A stretch of 64,000 nt of DNA from Nemertoderma westbladi (lineage: Eukaryota; Xenacoelomorpha; Nemertodermatida; Nemertodermatidae). Of this stretch, positions 1 through 10,566 are shown piece after piece (the first letter of the stretch is position 1; each line of letters starts with the position of its first letter). Both the position numbers and the translations under genes were made by a program. The notes under the pieces are model-generated. The model did not search any database. It was given only the letters and a program-made list of their open reading frames with translations, and was not told the origin of the DNA. Where the stretch lies: positions 43,893 through 107,892 of the forward strand of contig JAUCBJ010008392.1 in NCBI GenBank assembly GCA_032718475.1, written 5' to 3'.

Positions 1-878
1 GTGGCTGAACTGGCTACATTGAATAGTGTTCCTAAGAGTCAGTGGAAGTGGCTGAACTGGTTACATTGAATAGTGTTCCTAAGAGTCATCGGAAGTGGCT
101 GAACTGGTTACATTGAATAGTGTTCCTAAGAGTCATCGGAAGTGGCTGAACTGGCTACATTGAATAGTGTTCCTAAGAGTCAGTGGAAGTGGCTGAACTG
201 GTTACATTGAATAGTGTTCCTAAGAGTCATCGGAAGTGGCTGAACTGGTTACATTGAATAGTGTTCCTAAGAGTCAGTGGAAGTGGCTGAACTGGTTACA
301 TTGAATAGTGTTCCTAAGAGTCATCGGAAGTGGCTGAACTGGTTACATTGAATAGTGTTCCTAAGAGTCATCGGAAGTGGCTGAACTGGTTACATTGAAT
401 AGTGTTCCTAAGAGTCATCGGAAGTGGCTGAACTGGTTACATTGAATAGTGTTCCTCTAAGAGTCAGTGGAAGTGGCTGAACTGGTTACATTGAATAGTG
501 TTCCTAAGAGTCAGTGGAAGTGGATGAACTGGTTACATTGAATAGTGTTCCTAAGAGTCATCGGAAGTGGCTGAACTGGTTACATTGAATAGTGTTCCTA
601 AGAGTCATCGGAAGTGGCTGAACTGGTTACATTGAATAGTGTTCCTAAGAGTCATCGGAAGTGGCTGAACTGGTTACATTGAATAGTGTTCCTAAGAGTC
701 ATCGGAAGTGGCTGAACTGGCTACATTGAATAGTGTTCCTAAGAGTCAGTGGAAGTGGCTGAACTGGTTACATTGAATAGTGTTCCTAAGAGTCATCGGA
801 AGTGGCTGAACTGGTTACATTGAATAGTGTTCCTAAGAGTCAGTGGAAGTGGCTGAACTGGTTACATTGAATAGTGTT
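1..878. repeat. 47-bp minisatellite array
   Basis: About 18.7 head-to-tail copies of a 47-bp unit that begins GTGGCTGAACTGG and includes TTGAATAGTGTTCCTAAGAG. Copies differ mainly at two places: GGCTAC versus GGTTAC, and the end CAGTGGAA versus CATCGGAA. One copy near 455 has a 2-base CT insertion and one near 524 has GGATGAAC. The array starts at or before the window edge and ends inside a last copy near 876. There are no unique spacers between units, so this is an ordinary tandem minisatellite. No gene is seen in it. Confidence 0.95.
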
Positions 879-889
879 ACGGTATATGG

Positions 890-1000
890 CGCTGTATCCA
901 CATTATTAGTCATTATGCAGTATGCAATATTATTCCGTTATGCAGTATGCAATATTAGTCCGTTATACTGTACGTAATATTAGTCCATTGTGCAGCATGA
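890..1000. repeat. Short degenerate direct repeats
   Basis: Three to four degenerate copies of a unit of about 30 bp with the core CCGTTATGCAGTATGCAATATTA lie directly after the minisatellite. They are too diverged and short to assign to a family. They may mark the edge of the element that follows. Confidence 0.55.
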
Positions 1001-4000
1001 TATTTTAGATAAGGCATAATAACGCAATGATATTTAGATAGGGAAATCGAAATACCCATATATTTGAATCCATCCATTTTGTATAGTATGTAGCCCTACC
1101 TACGTAATTTTGTATTAGGATATATGTAGATAGTTCCAGGGTAGCAAGTTTATTCGGACCCTGGATTTTGTGCTTGCTGATATTAGCATCGATAGGGCTA
1201 GCATATAGGGACGCTGTCCTGGCCATTCAGCAGCCAGGGACGTGAACCATTACCATATATGGTAATAATTCGAGGTTTGGGCAAGCGATAGGGCTACAAT
1301 CCGGCCTCCTTATTGGACTAACTGCTTCCAGGTTGGTCTAATGCTAGCACGGACTGGAGAGCCAATAGGAGAGCGATTGAGTCACCCTATTGCATCACCC
1401 CATCCGGATCACCTATAAATTGGCGGTGTGCCGGTAGAGCCTCACATGACACCTCACATGATCTGCTATCACCTTTGTACTTGCTGAGCTGTCTCTATTC
1501 AATTTTTGACGGATTTTTAGCGTATTTTCTGCAATTTGCTAATTTTGATTAATTTCTTGGAATGATTTGCTAGTGCGATTACTTTTGATTGTGTTTCTCA
1601 ATTAATTCCTTCGATTACTGCTAATTACAACTGAACTATGATTTCTACCTTTTGATTAATGGTTCTATGTGATTCCTTTCTGCGCAATAATCCTAAGGGA
1701 TTTCTGAGACTGTCAGACTTTGAGATTTGCATGCGCCGCTACGGTAGCTATTAGCATAATGGAGGGCTAAGGTGCCAGTGGGCGGTGGGCACATCGGGGG
1801 GTTGAGCGACTAGGGAGAGCGGAGGATTCAAAGACGGGCAACGCTGGCGGGGGTCACCGTTGCGGGCGGGCACTTGCACTGTAACACGCAGACCATTCGC
1901 CGATACAGTAACTAGGGGGCTGATGATCCAGGTTTTGTCTCTATTTAGTATTAGGGGGGCAGGAATCGGGTTAGTTAGGAATCCTAGATGTATTCGGGAG
2001 AGGCCTGCGCGTACTACAACGTTGAGTGTAGAGTACGAGTAGTGAATCGCATAATTGTGGGCTATACAGTAGTTAACTGCATAATTGCGAACTGTGATTG
2101 CTGACGCTGATTGGTGTGTTATTGAAGTGTGCCTATGATTGTGAATGTTTAGGTAGGCGCCCTTTTCTCTTTGATTGATTTCTATTTCTTAGTTACAACA
2201 ATTAGTTACTGATTAGGTCAAAGTAATACGGCAATTTAGGCTATTACTAGCGAAACCTGTTGCGTGATAAATTAGAATTACGTATTCTGGAACTCTTAGT
2301 AATTAGTACGCTGTTAAATATTTGTGACTGTAACTGATTAGTAAAAATTAAGAATTAGTACGCAGCATAGCGGAGAGTAGCTAAGGTAATAATTAGAGTA
2401 CTGTAAACTATTCACGCTGAGCGGTTATTTGCATTAGCGGGCAATCAGCTAGATCGCACTATTCGGTACGCACGATACGCTAGTAATTTGCTGGCCTAAA
2501 GCCAGCCGCAGGCAAGTTTCGACCCAGAGTGGTACTATCCACGTAGAAACAATTACTGTATCATTTTGATTATTTTAAATATTCTCGCATTCACACATTA
2601 CGTTAGGGAACCTCCAGTATTCGCGATTAGAAAGACGTAGACAATAGCGTGCTTTAATAGTGATAGAATTAGGCGTAAGAATACTCTGAGTGCAAAGCCT
2701 CTCGCACTCGTCTTAAGTAAGCTTAGGGAGCCGACTCGGGTTTATTGTTTTGGTTATTCCCGCGTGGCTCATAGATTCGAACAGTTAGCTCTCTATCGAG
2801 CGATCGGTAGAGAAAGGAACAAGCGATTTTGCAGGAGTTGTGTAAAATTAGTAAAATATATTAGCGGACGGCAGATTAGCGCCATCCAACGGTAAGTAGC
2901 GGTTTTGTATTTAGCCACCTTTACAATTTAGTAATATCACGCTCCTGATCCCCTTTACTTAACAGTAGAGCATTCTTTGTGTCTTATTGGTTAGGCAAGA
3001 GCTCATTAGGTTGACAGAAGGATATTAACGGGTATTGGTCTGTTCAACAGTTCTGCTGTTAGTATAGAGGTCGCGGTTGTTTATCAGTAATACGCGTATT
3101 ATTGGCTGTTGCTTGCAGCAGTCAATAGTGTATTCTTAGGCTGATTAGTAGTATCACAGTATTAAGTAATAAGTTGGAGCACGTGATCGTCTGCTGTAGG
3201 CTATAGGCTAGCGTACGGTAGAACACCTGGTGTATTTTTAGGCTGTTAGTTTAGATTACTGTATTCACTGGCTGCGTACAATAGTACAGTAGTACATTAG
3301 GCTGATTGCTGTTACTGCGTACGGTAGAAGAGACATTTGTTTTGCCGTACCACACACAGTATCATTAGGCTGTTAGGTTGGTGTACTGTTTTACTTACTG
3401 TACTGCATACAGTGAATGTACGGTAGTGCGTTTTTGCTAATTGCGAATACAGCAGTTCCTTAGGCCTTAGGGCGAATTGTAATTAGTAAGTTTTTTGAAA
3501 ATTTTAGCTAGGTTTGCGAGAATTCAGTTTCGGTCAAAATTATTTGTAAAATTCTAGAGTTTTGTACCGGTATGTTAGGTAACCGCTTAGTTATTTTATA
3601 CCATCTGGAGATACATGGCAAGACGGAACTTCTGAGTTTGGGGTTCGTGTGGGTCTGCGGGTTCGGTTTGCAATCAGCGAAGGGCCTGAATCTTTGGACG
3701 CGGACGTGGAATCTCACAGCAAACAAGGTTAGTTGTTCTGTTGGCACCAGTGTGTTTGTGGAAGCAGTAAAAAATTATCGGTTGTTTAACTGCGAAGCTG
3801 AACTCAATTTATTAGTTAGGATATTTAGGTTTAGTCGGCCATGGTTTTTTGAATCGCTCAAGTTAGAGAGAGAGTTAGAGAGAGTCGCAACCCGAAGATG
3901 TAGCCACGCGCTAGTGGATACATATAATATTTGAAACTAAAATTACGTTGATTAGAGCTATATATAAAATTAGAAATATTCGGGCGGCAAGTATATTTTG

Positions 4001-4273
4001 AATATTTTGTATTAGATTCAAAGTTATTTTGTGCTATACCGGTATTTAATACTATATAGTAGCTATATAATAATATTTTTGTTTAAATACTGTGCTAGTA
4101 TTTGCTATAACTATATACCCCATTAAATTCACAATATTGCATTGCGAATTTATTTTGACATTTTGGACCAACTAATTATTTGACAAATAATTTGACCGTG
4201 TTTCGGTTAAATTATAATTATATCTCGAACTTTTGCGAGATATTTTTGCCGGAAGGCAAACATTATTTAGACT
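1001..4273 (+). other. Gene-free leader/LTR region upstream of BEL-1
   Basis: No convincing coding region is present; the short open frames here are rich in stops and resemble nothing. The stretch leads directly into the first Gag start at 4,274 and is AT-rich. It contains a TATA-like box near 1,414 and several degenerate copies of TTAGGCTGATT-like sequence between about 3,130 and 3,380. By position it should hold the 5' LTR and untranslated leader of BEL-1, but I could not find a second LTR copy with which to set its limits. This is inference from context. Confidence 0.5.
1414..1420 (+). promoter_or_regulatory. TATA-like box, possible BEL-1 LTR promoter
   Basis: CCTATAAATTGG is a good TATA-box context, followed after about 25-30 bp by a CTCACATGACACC stretch that could hold the start site. 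It lies on the same strand as, and upstream of, the BEL-1 coding region. Assignment to the BEL-1 LTR is inference because the LTR ends were not found. Confidence 0.4.
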
Positions 4274-4879
4274 ATGAGTGTCTCAGACAAGGAGGCACTA
4301 GAGGACAGCTACGAGACGGCGGCTGGACCGCCGACTGACGATAGCGTAAACATTACTGTTGATGACAATGCCGACTATGACGATGCAGCGAGCGACGCTG
4401 ATGTAAGTGAACAGGAGGACGAGACAGTGACTAGTGAGGAAGAACAACAACCTCAAGTAATAGTATTAGGATCCCCTACCGCTACTGCAAGGAAGGACTG
4501 TACGGCAGCCCGGACAGAGGTGAGTGATAGGGAGGGTAGTGTAGCAGAAGCGAGAGCCCGGAGCCCGGTTTCCAGACCTGTGGGTATGGTAAGTGCCGTG
4601 GTCCCAGCGGCTGTAAGAAGTACCCGTAGTTCCCGAAATAATCCTTCAAGTCCACCGAGTGTGAGTCAGGTAAGCGAGAGAGAACTGGATATCGCGATAA
4701 AGAAGAAACTTCGCGCGCATGCCGGACATATAACTCGGACGACGGACAAGGTAAGGAAGATGTTAGCTGACTCAGCGAACATCGGGAGGGTAGAGTTAGT
4801 AGAGATTAGAAGAGGATATAACTCAGCGTTATTCAAGCAGACGGAGGAGCTTGCAGTCCTAGCGAAGAAGGCAGTATAG
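4274..4879 (+). pseudogene. gag: BEL-1 Gag, N-terminal part
   Basis: A 201-residue frame that starts with ATG and opens with an acidic stretch (residues about 1-55, rich in D and E), followed by a Ser/Pro/Arg-rich section and a helical C-terminal part. A short acidic start before a coiled coil is also seen in the Gag of BEL-2 and of copies A and B, which supports the call. It ends at TAG 4,877. The next Gag segment is in another frame, so at least one frameshift follows as well as the stop. No known domain is recognised inside it. Confidence 0.6.
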
Positions 4880-4917
4880 TCTCAGTCGAGCGACGTGGCG
4901 ACGGGGTTTTAGCAGCC

Positions 4918-5685
4918 TTGTTGGAGCACCGCGAGTTATCGGAGCGATTCCGACGAGTTAGGACGGAGAACTGGCTGCTATGGGCATCACAAGCGCAGGC
5001 GACTCAAGTGAGTGACGCAGAGTTGAGAGAGTTAGTGGAGCGAGAAGAGATCCAAAACAAGGAGGAGCGCAGGTATCAGAGGGAAGTTACTAGCTGGCTG
5101 ATGCAGAATGGAGTGGTGGTACCGGGTCAGGTGCTACCGACGACGGAGAACATCCAACAGAGGACGTTGACTCCACCCGACGACGCATCTAGAGACAGCG
5201 GCGATTCCCAGGTTAGTCACGCGCGAGGTAAGGTAATATGTGCTAGATCCCTTGTTTCGCACAACTCGGCGGAGGAGAGAAGACGCCGACTGGACGAACA
5301 GCAGGCGGAAGTTTTGCGTGCATCGGAAGCGCGGAAGGAAGCCGAGCGGGAAAGGGAGCGAACACGTAAGTTAGACGCGAAGTTGCGTGAATTGGAAGAA
5401 AAAGGTAAGCGTGAGCGAGCGGAACGCGAGCAGAAGGAACGTGAACTTCAACTTGAACGCGAACGCAAGGAACGCGAACTCGAACTTGAACGCGAGCAGA
5501 AAGAACGCGAACTCCAGCTCGAACGCGAACGCAAAGAACGCGAACTCCAGCTCGAACGCAAACAGAAGAAACACGAACTCGAACTTGAACGCGAATGCAA
5601 GGAACGCGAACTCGAGATCGAGAAAGAGCGACAAGCGTTGTATGAAGAAAGGGCGCGTGTGGAAGAAGAGGGCGCAGCGAGATGA
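4918..5685 (+). pseudogene. gag: BEL-1 Gag, coiled-coil part
   Basis: The first half is helical and charged. Residues about 110-250 are a long coiled coil built from repeats of the type KERELELERE, encoded by imperfect tandem repeats of about 30 bp between 5,430 and 5,620. The frame ends at an in-frame TGA (5,683) and continues in the same frame after it, so this looks like a single nonsense change inside Gag. Very regular codon repeats here also create long false frames on the other strand and in other phases. Comparable but different coiled coils occupy the same place in BEL-2 and in copies A and B. Confidence 0.7.
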
Positions 5686-5718
5686 GCGAGGGAAGAAGAA
5701 GAACGTAAACTGGCGCAG

Positions 5719-6171
5719 TTGGAAAGTGCGAGATTAAGTTTAGAGAGCGAAGAACGGACTAGGAAGGCGAATGAAATTGCCGAGAAGGGGATGCGAATGA
5801 TCGAAGAATGTGGGGCGAGTGTAGGGACCGAGTTGCGAGAACTGTTCGCACTGCAGAAGGCCGAACAGGAAGCGAGAACTCCGACCATACGCGAGTCGAC
5901 GACGACCAGAATTCCTATACCCGGTCCAGCTATTACGAGTACACGGATCGCTAAACCGTTCTCTACATATCGCACGCCAGTTGGTATTGGTGCTTCACCC
6001 ATCGCCCAGGATCTACGTCATCGGAACACCGCACCACTATATACCGAACGCGACAACGGAGAATTTAGAGAAGAAACTCCGACGGGACGAGTACTTGGGC
6101 GAACCGAACCCGCGGGTTTGGAATACGCGGACGGAGCGCCGACCCAGTTCGACGGAGAACTTCCGGGTTAA
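5719..6171 (+). pseudogene. gag: BEL-1 Gag, continuation after the stop
   Basis: In frame with the preceding coiled-coil segment, it continues the charged helix for about 60 residues and then becomes a Pro/Thr/Arg-rich linker. It ends at TAA 6,169. The next Gag section is in another phase, and the two frames overlap between 5,981 and 6,171, so a frameshift lies somewhere in that overlap. A GC palindrome, AACCCGCGGGTT, sits at 6,107-6,118. Confidence 0.6.
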
Positions 6172-8779
6172 ACCGGAAGAGGGATCATATGAGAGACAGC
6201 GGATTACTCAGATAGAGCCGACTATACAACAGAACCCTAGCCAGGAATTTATTACGAGGGATGAGTTAAGTGCTAGTTTAGCGCAAGCTATATCGCCGCA
6301 CATCCAACCTATAACGGACATGCTTAGCAACCTACGGTTAAAGGAAGCAGCCCAGGTAAGAAGTAATTCAAATCCCAGCAGGCCTGAATTAGATAAAGTC
6401 CAGCCTAGTCAACGAGTACGTATATCGGAGGAGACTATACCACATAGACCTCAGGTAAGGACGCCTGTCCCGAATATCCATAATCCCAATTTCGAAAATT
6501 CGGCGGAAAGATTTATTGAGGAAGCTTGGGTCAGGGCCTCGGCGCGCAAACCATCGCGAGCGCTAAGGACTGACACCGAGTCAAGCGATGAAGAGGAAGA
6601 AATGAGACGTCAGAAGTCCCGAAACTATAAGGAAAGAAGGACGGACGCGGAGCAGGTAAGTTGGAACCACCGGGAAAGGACCAGACTTAACAACCCTGCG
6701 GAACTAAACCATTTGTTAACCCGGAACGACGCAACCCTTAGAGACATAGGTAAGTTTGCTGCTAGGCAAGGACTGCCGACGCAACAACCCCAGAAGTTTA
6801 TGGGCAACCACAAGCACTGGAGGACGTTTAAAACCTATGTCGACGAGCAGCTAACCAACAGCACCTTTACTCCCAACGAGAAGTTCAACTATTTGCTTCA
6901 GATGCTCCATCGAGAACCTAGAGCCATTGCTGATAACTTCGTCGGCAATGAACGGGCATTCGAATTAGCGATGAAGACGCTTAGCGACATCTACGGGAAT
7001 AAAACGAAGATGGCGCAGTCGATAGTAGAAGACTTGGGTAAGGGTGGAAGGATTACAACTCCGTTAGAGCTGTTGAACTTAGCGAACGCTATTTCGAACG
7101 CATTGGACATCTTGAGGACGGTGAATCTACCTCATCATGGTGATCACGCCGAAGTTTTGAAAAGCGTAATAAGACGTCTAAACATGCGTTACCGACAGAA
7201 ATGGCGCAAATTAGAGAATAAGTTGGAGGGCCAAGGTAAAGTATTGACACTTCAGCATATTCATGACATGATAGCCACAGACGCAGTAGCAGAGATGAAA
7301 TCAAACTTCTCAGAAGAGAATATGAGGGAGTCTAAGCCTGTTACCGGTAAGTCTATGGTAAGTTTTGATGATGACAGGACCACTGTGACATTTAACTCAG
7401 TAGACAGATATAATTCGAGTACCCCAGCTTTTAGATCAGACTCGCGAGTATGGTCAGGTGAGCGGTTAGATAGACCTAGGTTAAAGCAACAGGAGTTGCC
7501 GGATGGATTTGTAGGTTGCCAATACTGTTTACTAAAGGAGGTAAGATCTGACGACCATAAGTTAGATAGTTGCAGACGGTTCAAGGAATTAAATTCGGAA
7601 CAGAGAAGAGTTCAAGTGCGGACGTTGGACACCTGTTGGGCATGTCTTGCGCCAGGTCATGTACGGCGGCAGTGCCCGAACAGCAAGGACGGATGCATGG
7701 AATGCGGCAGACTACATCACAAGTTGCTACATGCGGATTTCCACACCCCAACGGACCGTTACTTACAGCGAAATCCTCAAAGGAAGGGGAGCAAAGAACC
7801 CGTATCGATAAGGAGGAATACGTACACCGGCATCCAGGACGATGGTTACCAACCAGGTTCGTCGGACGAGGATGGCGAGTCGAGCGCAAGAGAAGTGACC
7901 TGCCAAGGTTTCACTGCGGATAGTTCATCGACCAGCGCGCGGACGTATTTATCATCGGCCACGTCGGAAATATTTAGCGTGATTCCGGTGAAACTCACTG
8001 GCGATAAGGGATCGAAGCGAATATATGTGATGTTGGACACTGCGTCCACATTATCATATATCGACGAGGAAGTGGCGAGAGCCGTTTCTAGCTTCCAGGA
8101 CGCCGAGGAGATCCAAATAGAGTTGAAGTCTATGCACGGGGTAGGAGACCTCAAGGGACACAGAATTTCGGTGGAACTAGACTCCCTACTTCCGAGAGAC
8201 CAACACACTCGACAAGAACGGAAAGCTTTGCCATTGGACGGATTTAAGTGTCTAGCTATGAAGGGATTCGGCAGGCAGTTAGGTAAGGTGCCGCCGATGA
8301 GTCCCATAGCACAGGAGTATTTTGACAAGCTCAGGATACCCAGACACCAGGTAGGTTATAGGAATGTTTCTATGTTGATTGGTGCAGAACAGCTGATCGC
8401 ACACCAGATATGGGAAACGAGACCAGCTGAGCCGCATGTCAATGGACCACATGCCCATAGGACCATACTAGGTTGGTATACACGAGTACCCATGTCTTAT
8501 GAGTTTACAGGCGGCGACAAGCCAATAAACAGATACGACGAATTACAGCCTATAACTCAACCACCATTAGTAGAACCACCAGACATAGACGAGTTTAGGA
8601 GAACCTGTATTGACCACTATAGTGACTTTAGCGAGTCAGACGAGGAGTTGATTCCTGATAATGTTAGGTTGTCGGAACCACTTCATAATGACCGGACAGA
8701 TAGTGAACCCGAAGACTACTGTTATCAGACCCGTGGGTCTGGTTCAGCGGCCCACGCTACCTATTTGACTAACGTTTGA
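5981..8779 (+). CDS. gag-pro: BEL-1 Gag core, zinc knuckles and protease
   Basis: A 932-residue open frame; its first 60 or so residues are probably out of phase with the true protein. Residues about 243-445 match the BEL/Pao Gag core, including GLPTQQPQKFMGN and NEKFNYLLQML, and can be aligned along their length with BEL-2. Three Cys/His clusters follow: CX2C near 513, a classic CX2CX4HX4C knuckle near 551, and CX2CX3HX4H near 571. The retropepsin starts near 683 with LDTAST in place of the usual DTG/DSG triad; BEL-2 has DSA at the same place. An acidic linker forms the end. The frame stops at TGA 8,777 and pol opens in the -1 phase, overlapping by 7 nt. Confidence 0.85.
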   Translation: MVLVLHPSPRIYVIGTPHHYIPNATTENLEKKLRRDEYLGEPNPRVWNTRTERRPSSTENFRVKPEEGSYERQRITQIEPTIQQNPSQEFITRDELSASLAQAISPHIQPITDMLSNLRLKEAAQVRSNSNPSRPELDKVQPSQRVRISEETIPHRPQVRTPVPNIHNPNFENSAERFIEEAWVRASARKPSRALRTDTESSDEEEEMRRQKSRNYKERRTDAEQVSWNHRERTRLNNPAELNHLLTRNDATLRDIGKFAARQGLPTQQPQKFMGNHKHWRTFKTYVDEQLTNSTFTPNEKFNYLLQMLHREPRAIADNFVGNERAFELAMKTLSDIYGNKTKMAQSIVEDLGKGGRITTPLELLNLANAISNALDILRTVNLPHHGDHAEVLKSVIRRLNMRYRQKWRKLENKLEGQGKVLTLQHIHDMIATDAVAEMKSNFSEENMRESKPVTGKSMVSFDDDRTTVTFNSVDRYNSSTPAFRSDSRVWSGERLDRPRLKQQELPDGFVGCQYCLLKEVRSDDHKLDSCRRFKELNSEQRRVQVRTLDTCWACLAPGHVRRQCPNSKDGCMECGRLHHKLLHADFHTPTDRYLQRNPQRKGSKEPVSIRRNTYTGIQDDGYQPGSSDEDGESSAREVTCQGFTADSSSTSARTYLSSATSEIFSVIPVKLTGDKGSKRIYVMLDTASTLSYIDEEVARAVSSFQDAEEIQIELKSMHGVGDLKGHRISVELDSLLPRDQHTRQERKALPLDGFKCLAMKGFGRQLGKVPPMSPIAQEYFDKLRIPRHQVGYRNVSMLIGAEQLIAHQIWETRPAEPHVNGPHAHRTILGWYTRVPMSYEFTGGDKPINRYDELQPITQPPLVEPPDIDEFRRTCIDHYSDFSESDEELIPDNVRLSEPLHNDRTDSEPEDYCYQTRGSGSAAHATYLTNV
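8726..8741 (+). promoter_or_regulatory. GC palindrome before the BEL-1 gag-pro/pol overlap
   Basis: CAGACCCGTGGGTCTG is a perfect 7-bp stem with a GT loop, 32 nt before the place where the -1 frame opens. BEL-2 has a related palindrome in the matching linker. Role unknown; an RNA hairpin that affects translation across the frame change is one possibility. Confidence 0.35.
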
Positions 8780-10566
8780 CTTATACAGACATAGTGGAGG
8801 GTCAAGTGGCTAAATATCGAGACCTAGACATTTTCCAATACAGTGAGGAGGAATTACAGAAGGAATTGATACGCCAGGACCTCGAGACAGGAGCCAGAAC
8901 CGTCGAATGGCTGGATAGGGACGCAATGGAACCCGGTGGATATGACCTAGCCATGTCTACTGATGAGAAACGGTCGCTGGAGATGATGGAAGATACCATA
9001 CGTCTGCTACCGACTGGACATTTTGAAGTTGGAATGTTGTGGCGTCGACAACCACCTAAGCTGGAGAACAACTACAACTTAGCCTTGAAAAGATTGAACG
9101 GAGTAAGGGCTCGGTTGTTGAAGAATCCGGACATTAGGGAGAAGTATTGCGCCCAGATCAACAACTATTTCGCCAAGGGATTTGCTGGGAAGGTAGAGGA
9201 CCCTGACTTAGTGACAGACCAGACTTATTACCTTCCACACCACTATGTGACTCACCCTGACAAGCCAGACAAGGTCCGAGTAGTCAACGACTGCGCAGCA
9301 GTCTATAGAGGTATGTCCCTGAATTCAGAGTTGATGGATGGTCCCAACCTGAATAATTATTTGATCGGAATACTGTTACTGTTTAGACAGCGGCGATTCG
9401 CATTTACTTGTGACATCGAGGCGATGTTCCACCAGGTAAGAGCCTGTAAGGCAGACCAGGATAGCCTTCGCTTTCTCTGGTACGAGAATGAAGACTTATC
9501 CGGCCCAGTGGTTACATACCAAATGTACGTTAGGATATTTGGCGCCCGCGATAGTCCGAATGGCACGCTGTTTGTTCTAAAGAAAACGGCAACAGCCCAG
9601 ATTGGTAAGTACCCAGTAGAAGTAATTGAGTCCATCTTGAGAAACTTCTATATGGACGACGGATTGGTGTCCAAGGACACGGCGGAACAAGCCATAGAAG
9701 TGGCTCACGGCCTGCAAGAGTGCTTGGCTACAGGGGGATTTCCTCTAACCAAGTTCACTACGAACTCGGAGGCCCTATTAGAATCGTTCCCGGTGAAAGA
9801 TCGCGGGAGCGGAGACATAGAATTGGGGGTAGAACCAATCCCCATGGCGCGAGTACTGGGACTCGCTTGGAACCCGAACTCAGATAAGTTCCAGGTAAGA
9901 GTTAGATTTGAGCCCAGTAGCCCAGACAAAGTTTTGACAAAGAGGATTTGCTTATCGACATTAAGTAGACTATTTGACCCGATGAATTTTATCAGTCCGG
10001 TTATATTACAGGCACGAGCGTGCATGAGGAAAATTTGGTTGTCCGACTTAGAGTGGGACGAACCAATATCTCCTATACATGCAAAGCAGTGGAGGGAGTG
10101 GGAAGCCGAGTTACATCTATTGAAAAACATAGACGTACCCCGTTCCTACTTTCCGAATCAGCTGGTATTTCCAGCTGATCTCGAACTGCATTTGTTCAGC
10201 GACGCAAGTGACACCGGCTTTGGTATGGTAGCCTACCTTCGCCGAGAGGTAAGTCAGGACAAGTTTGAGACGGCCTTTGTAACTTCTAGATCAAAGACAA
10301 TGCCGGTAAAATACATGACTGTCCCTCGTGCAGAGTTACAGGCGGCTGTGGTTTCAGTCGAGGTAAGTAAGCAAATAACTGAGGAGTTAGACACGACATT
10401 GACCTTATTCTATTGGACGGACGCATCCTTGTTGTTAGTATACATTGCGGCCGACAATATTGCACTAAAGACATTTGTGGCCAATAGACTCTTCTACATT
10501 AGTAATAGTAGGCCAGAACATCGGCTGTGGAATTATTCTGTGTTTCAGACTTTAGCCAATCATTAG
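8776..10566 (+). pseudogene. pol: BEL-1 pol: reverse transcriptase and RNase H, 3'-truncated
   Basis: A 596-residue frame. It contains the RT of BEL/Pao type, with VRVVNDCAAVYRG, FTCDIEAMFHQV and FGARDSPN, and the catalytic YMDD at residues 292-295. RNase H follows with acidic residues in LFSDAS (near 473), RAELQ (near 519) and YWTDAS (near 547). The listed start is a TTG codon; the frame really opens at 8,773 just after a TAA. Similarity to BEL-2 pol ends at FVANR (10,488). The last 26 residues are translated from a reversed LTR and are not real pol. Integrase is absent. Confidence 0.85.

Larger units (their letters stand above)
4274..10488 (+). mobile_element. BEL-1: BEL/Pao-type LTR retrotransposon, broken and 3'-truncated
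   Basis: The protein order is Gag with coiled coil, zinc knuckles, retropepsin, RT and RNase H, and pol is of BEL/Pao type. Several stops and frameshifts break gag, as detailed in the separate entries. Pol matches BEL-2 as far as the residues FVANR and then stops matching at about 10,488, where reversed LTR sequence begins. The end of RNase H and all of the integrase are therefore missing and the copy is dead. Neither of its own LTRs could be delimited. The coding strand is unusually rich in GGTAAG (see findings). Confidence 0.85.

Noticed and set aside
1-878. CRISPR-like regular repeats
   Set aside because: Units are contiguous 47-mers without unique spacers, and the surroundings are eukaryotic transposons.
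3508-3934. Overlapping 79- and 120-residue frames
   Set aside because: Both strands open by chance, with no motif or partner elsewhere in the window.
5448-6002. Minus-strand frame of 184 residues, rich in Ser and Arg
   Set aside because: It is the mirror of the KERELELERE coiled-coil repeats of BEL-1 Gag; the other frames at 5,371 and 5,387 are the same artefact.
10489-10566. C-terminus of BEL-1 pol
   Set aside because: These codons match the reverse complement of the family LTR, so the pol similarity ends at 10,488.
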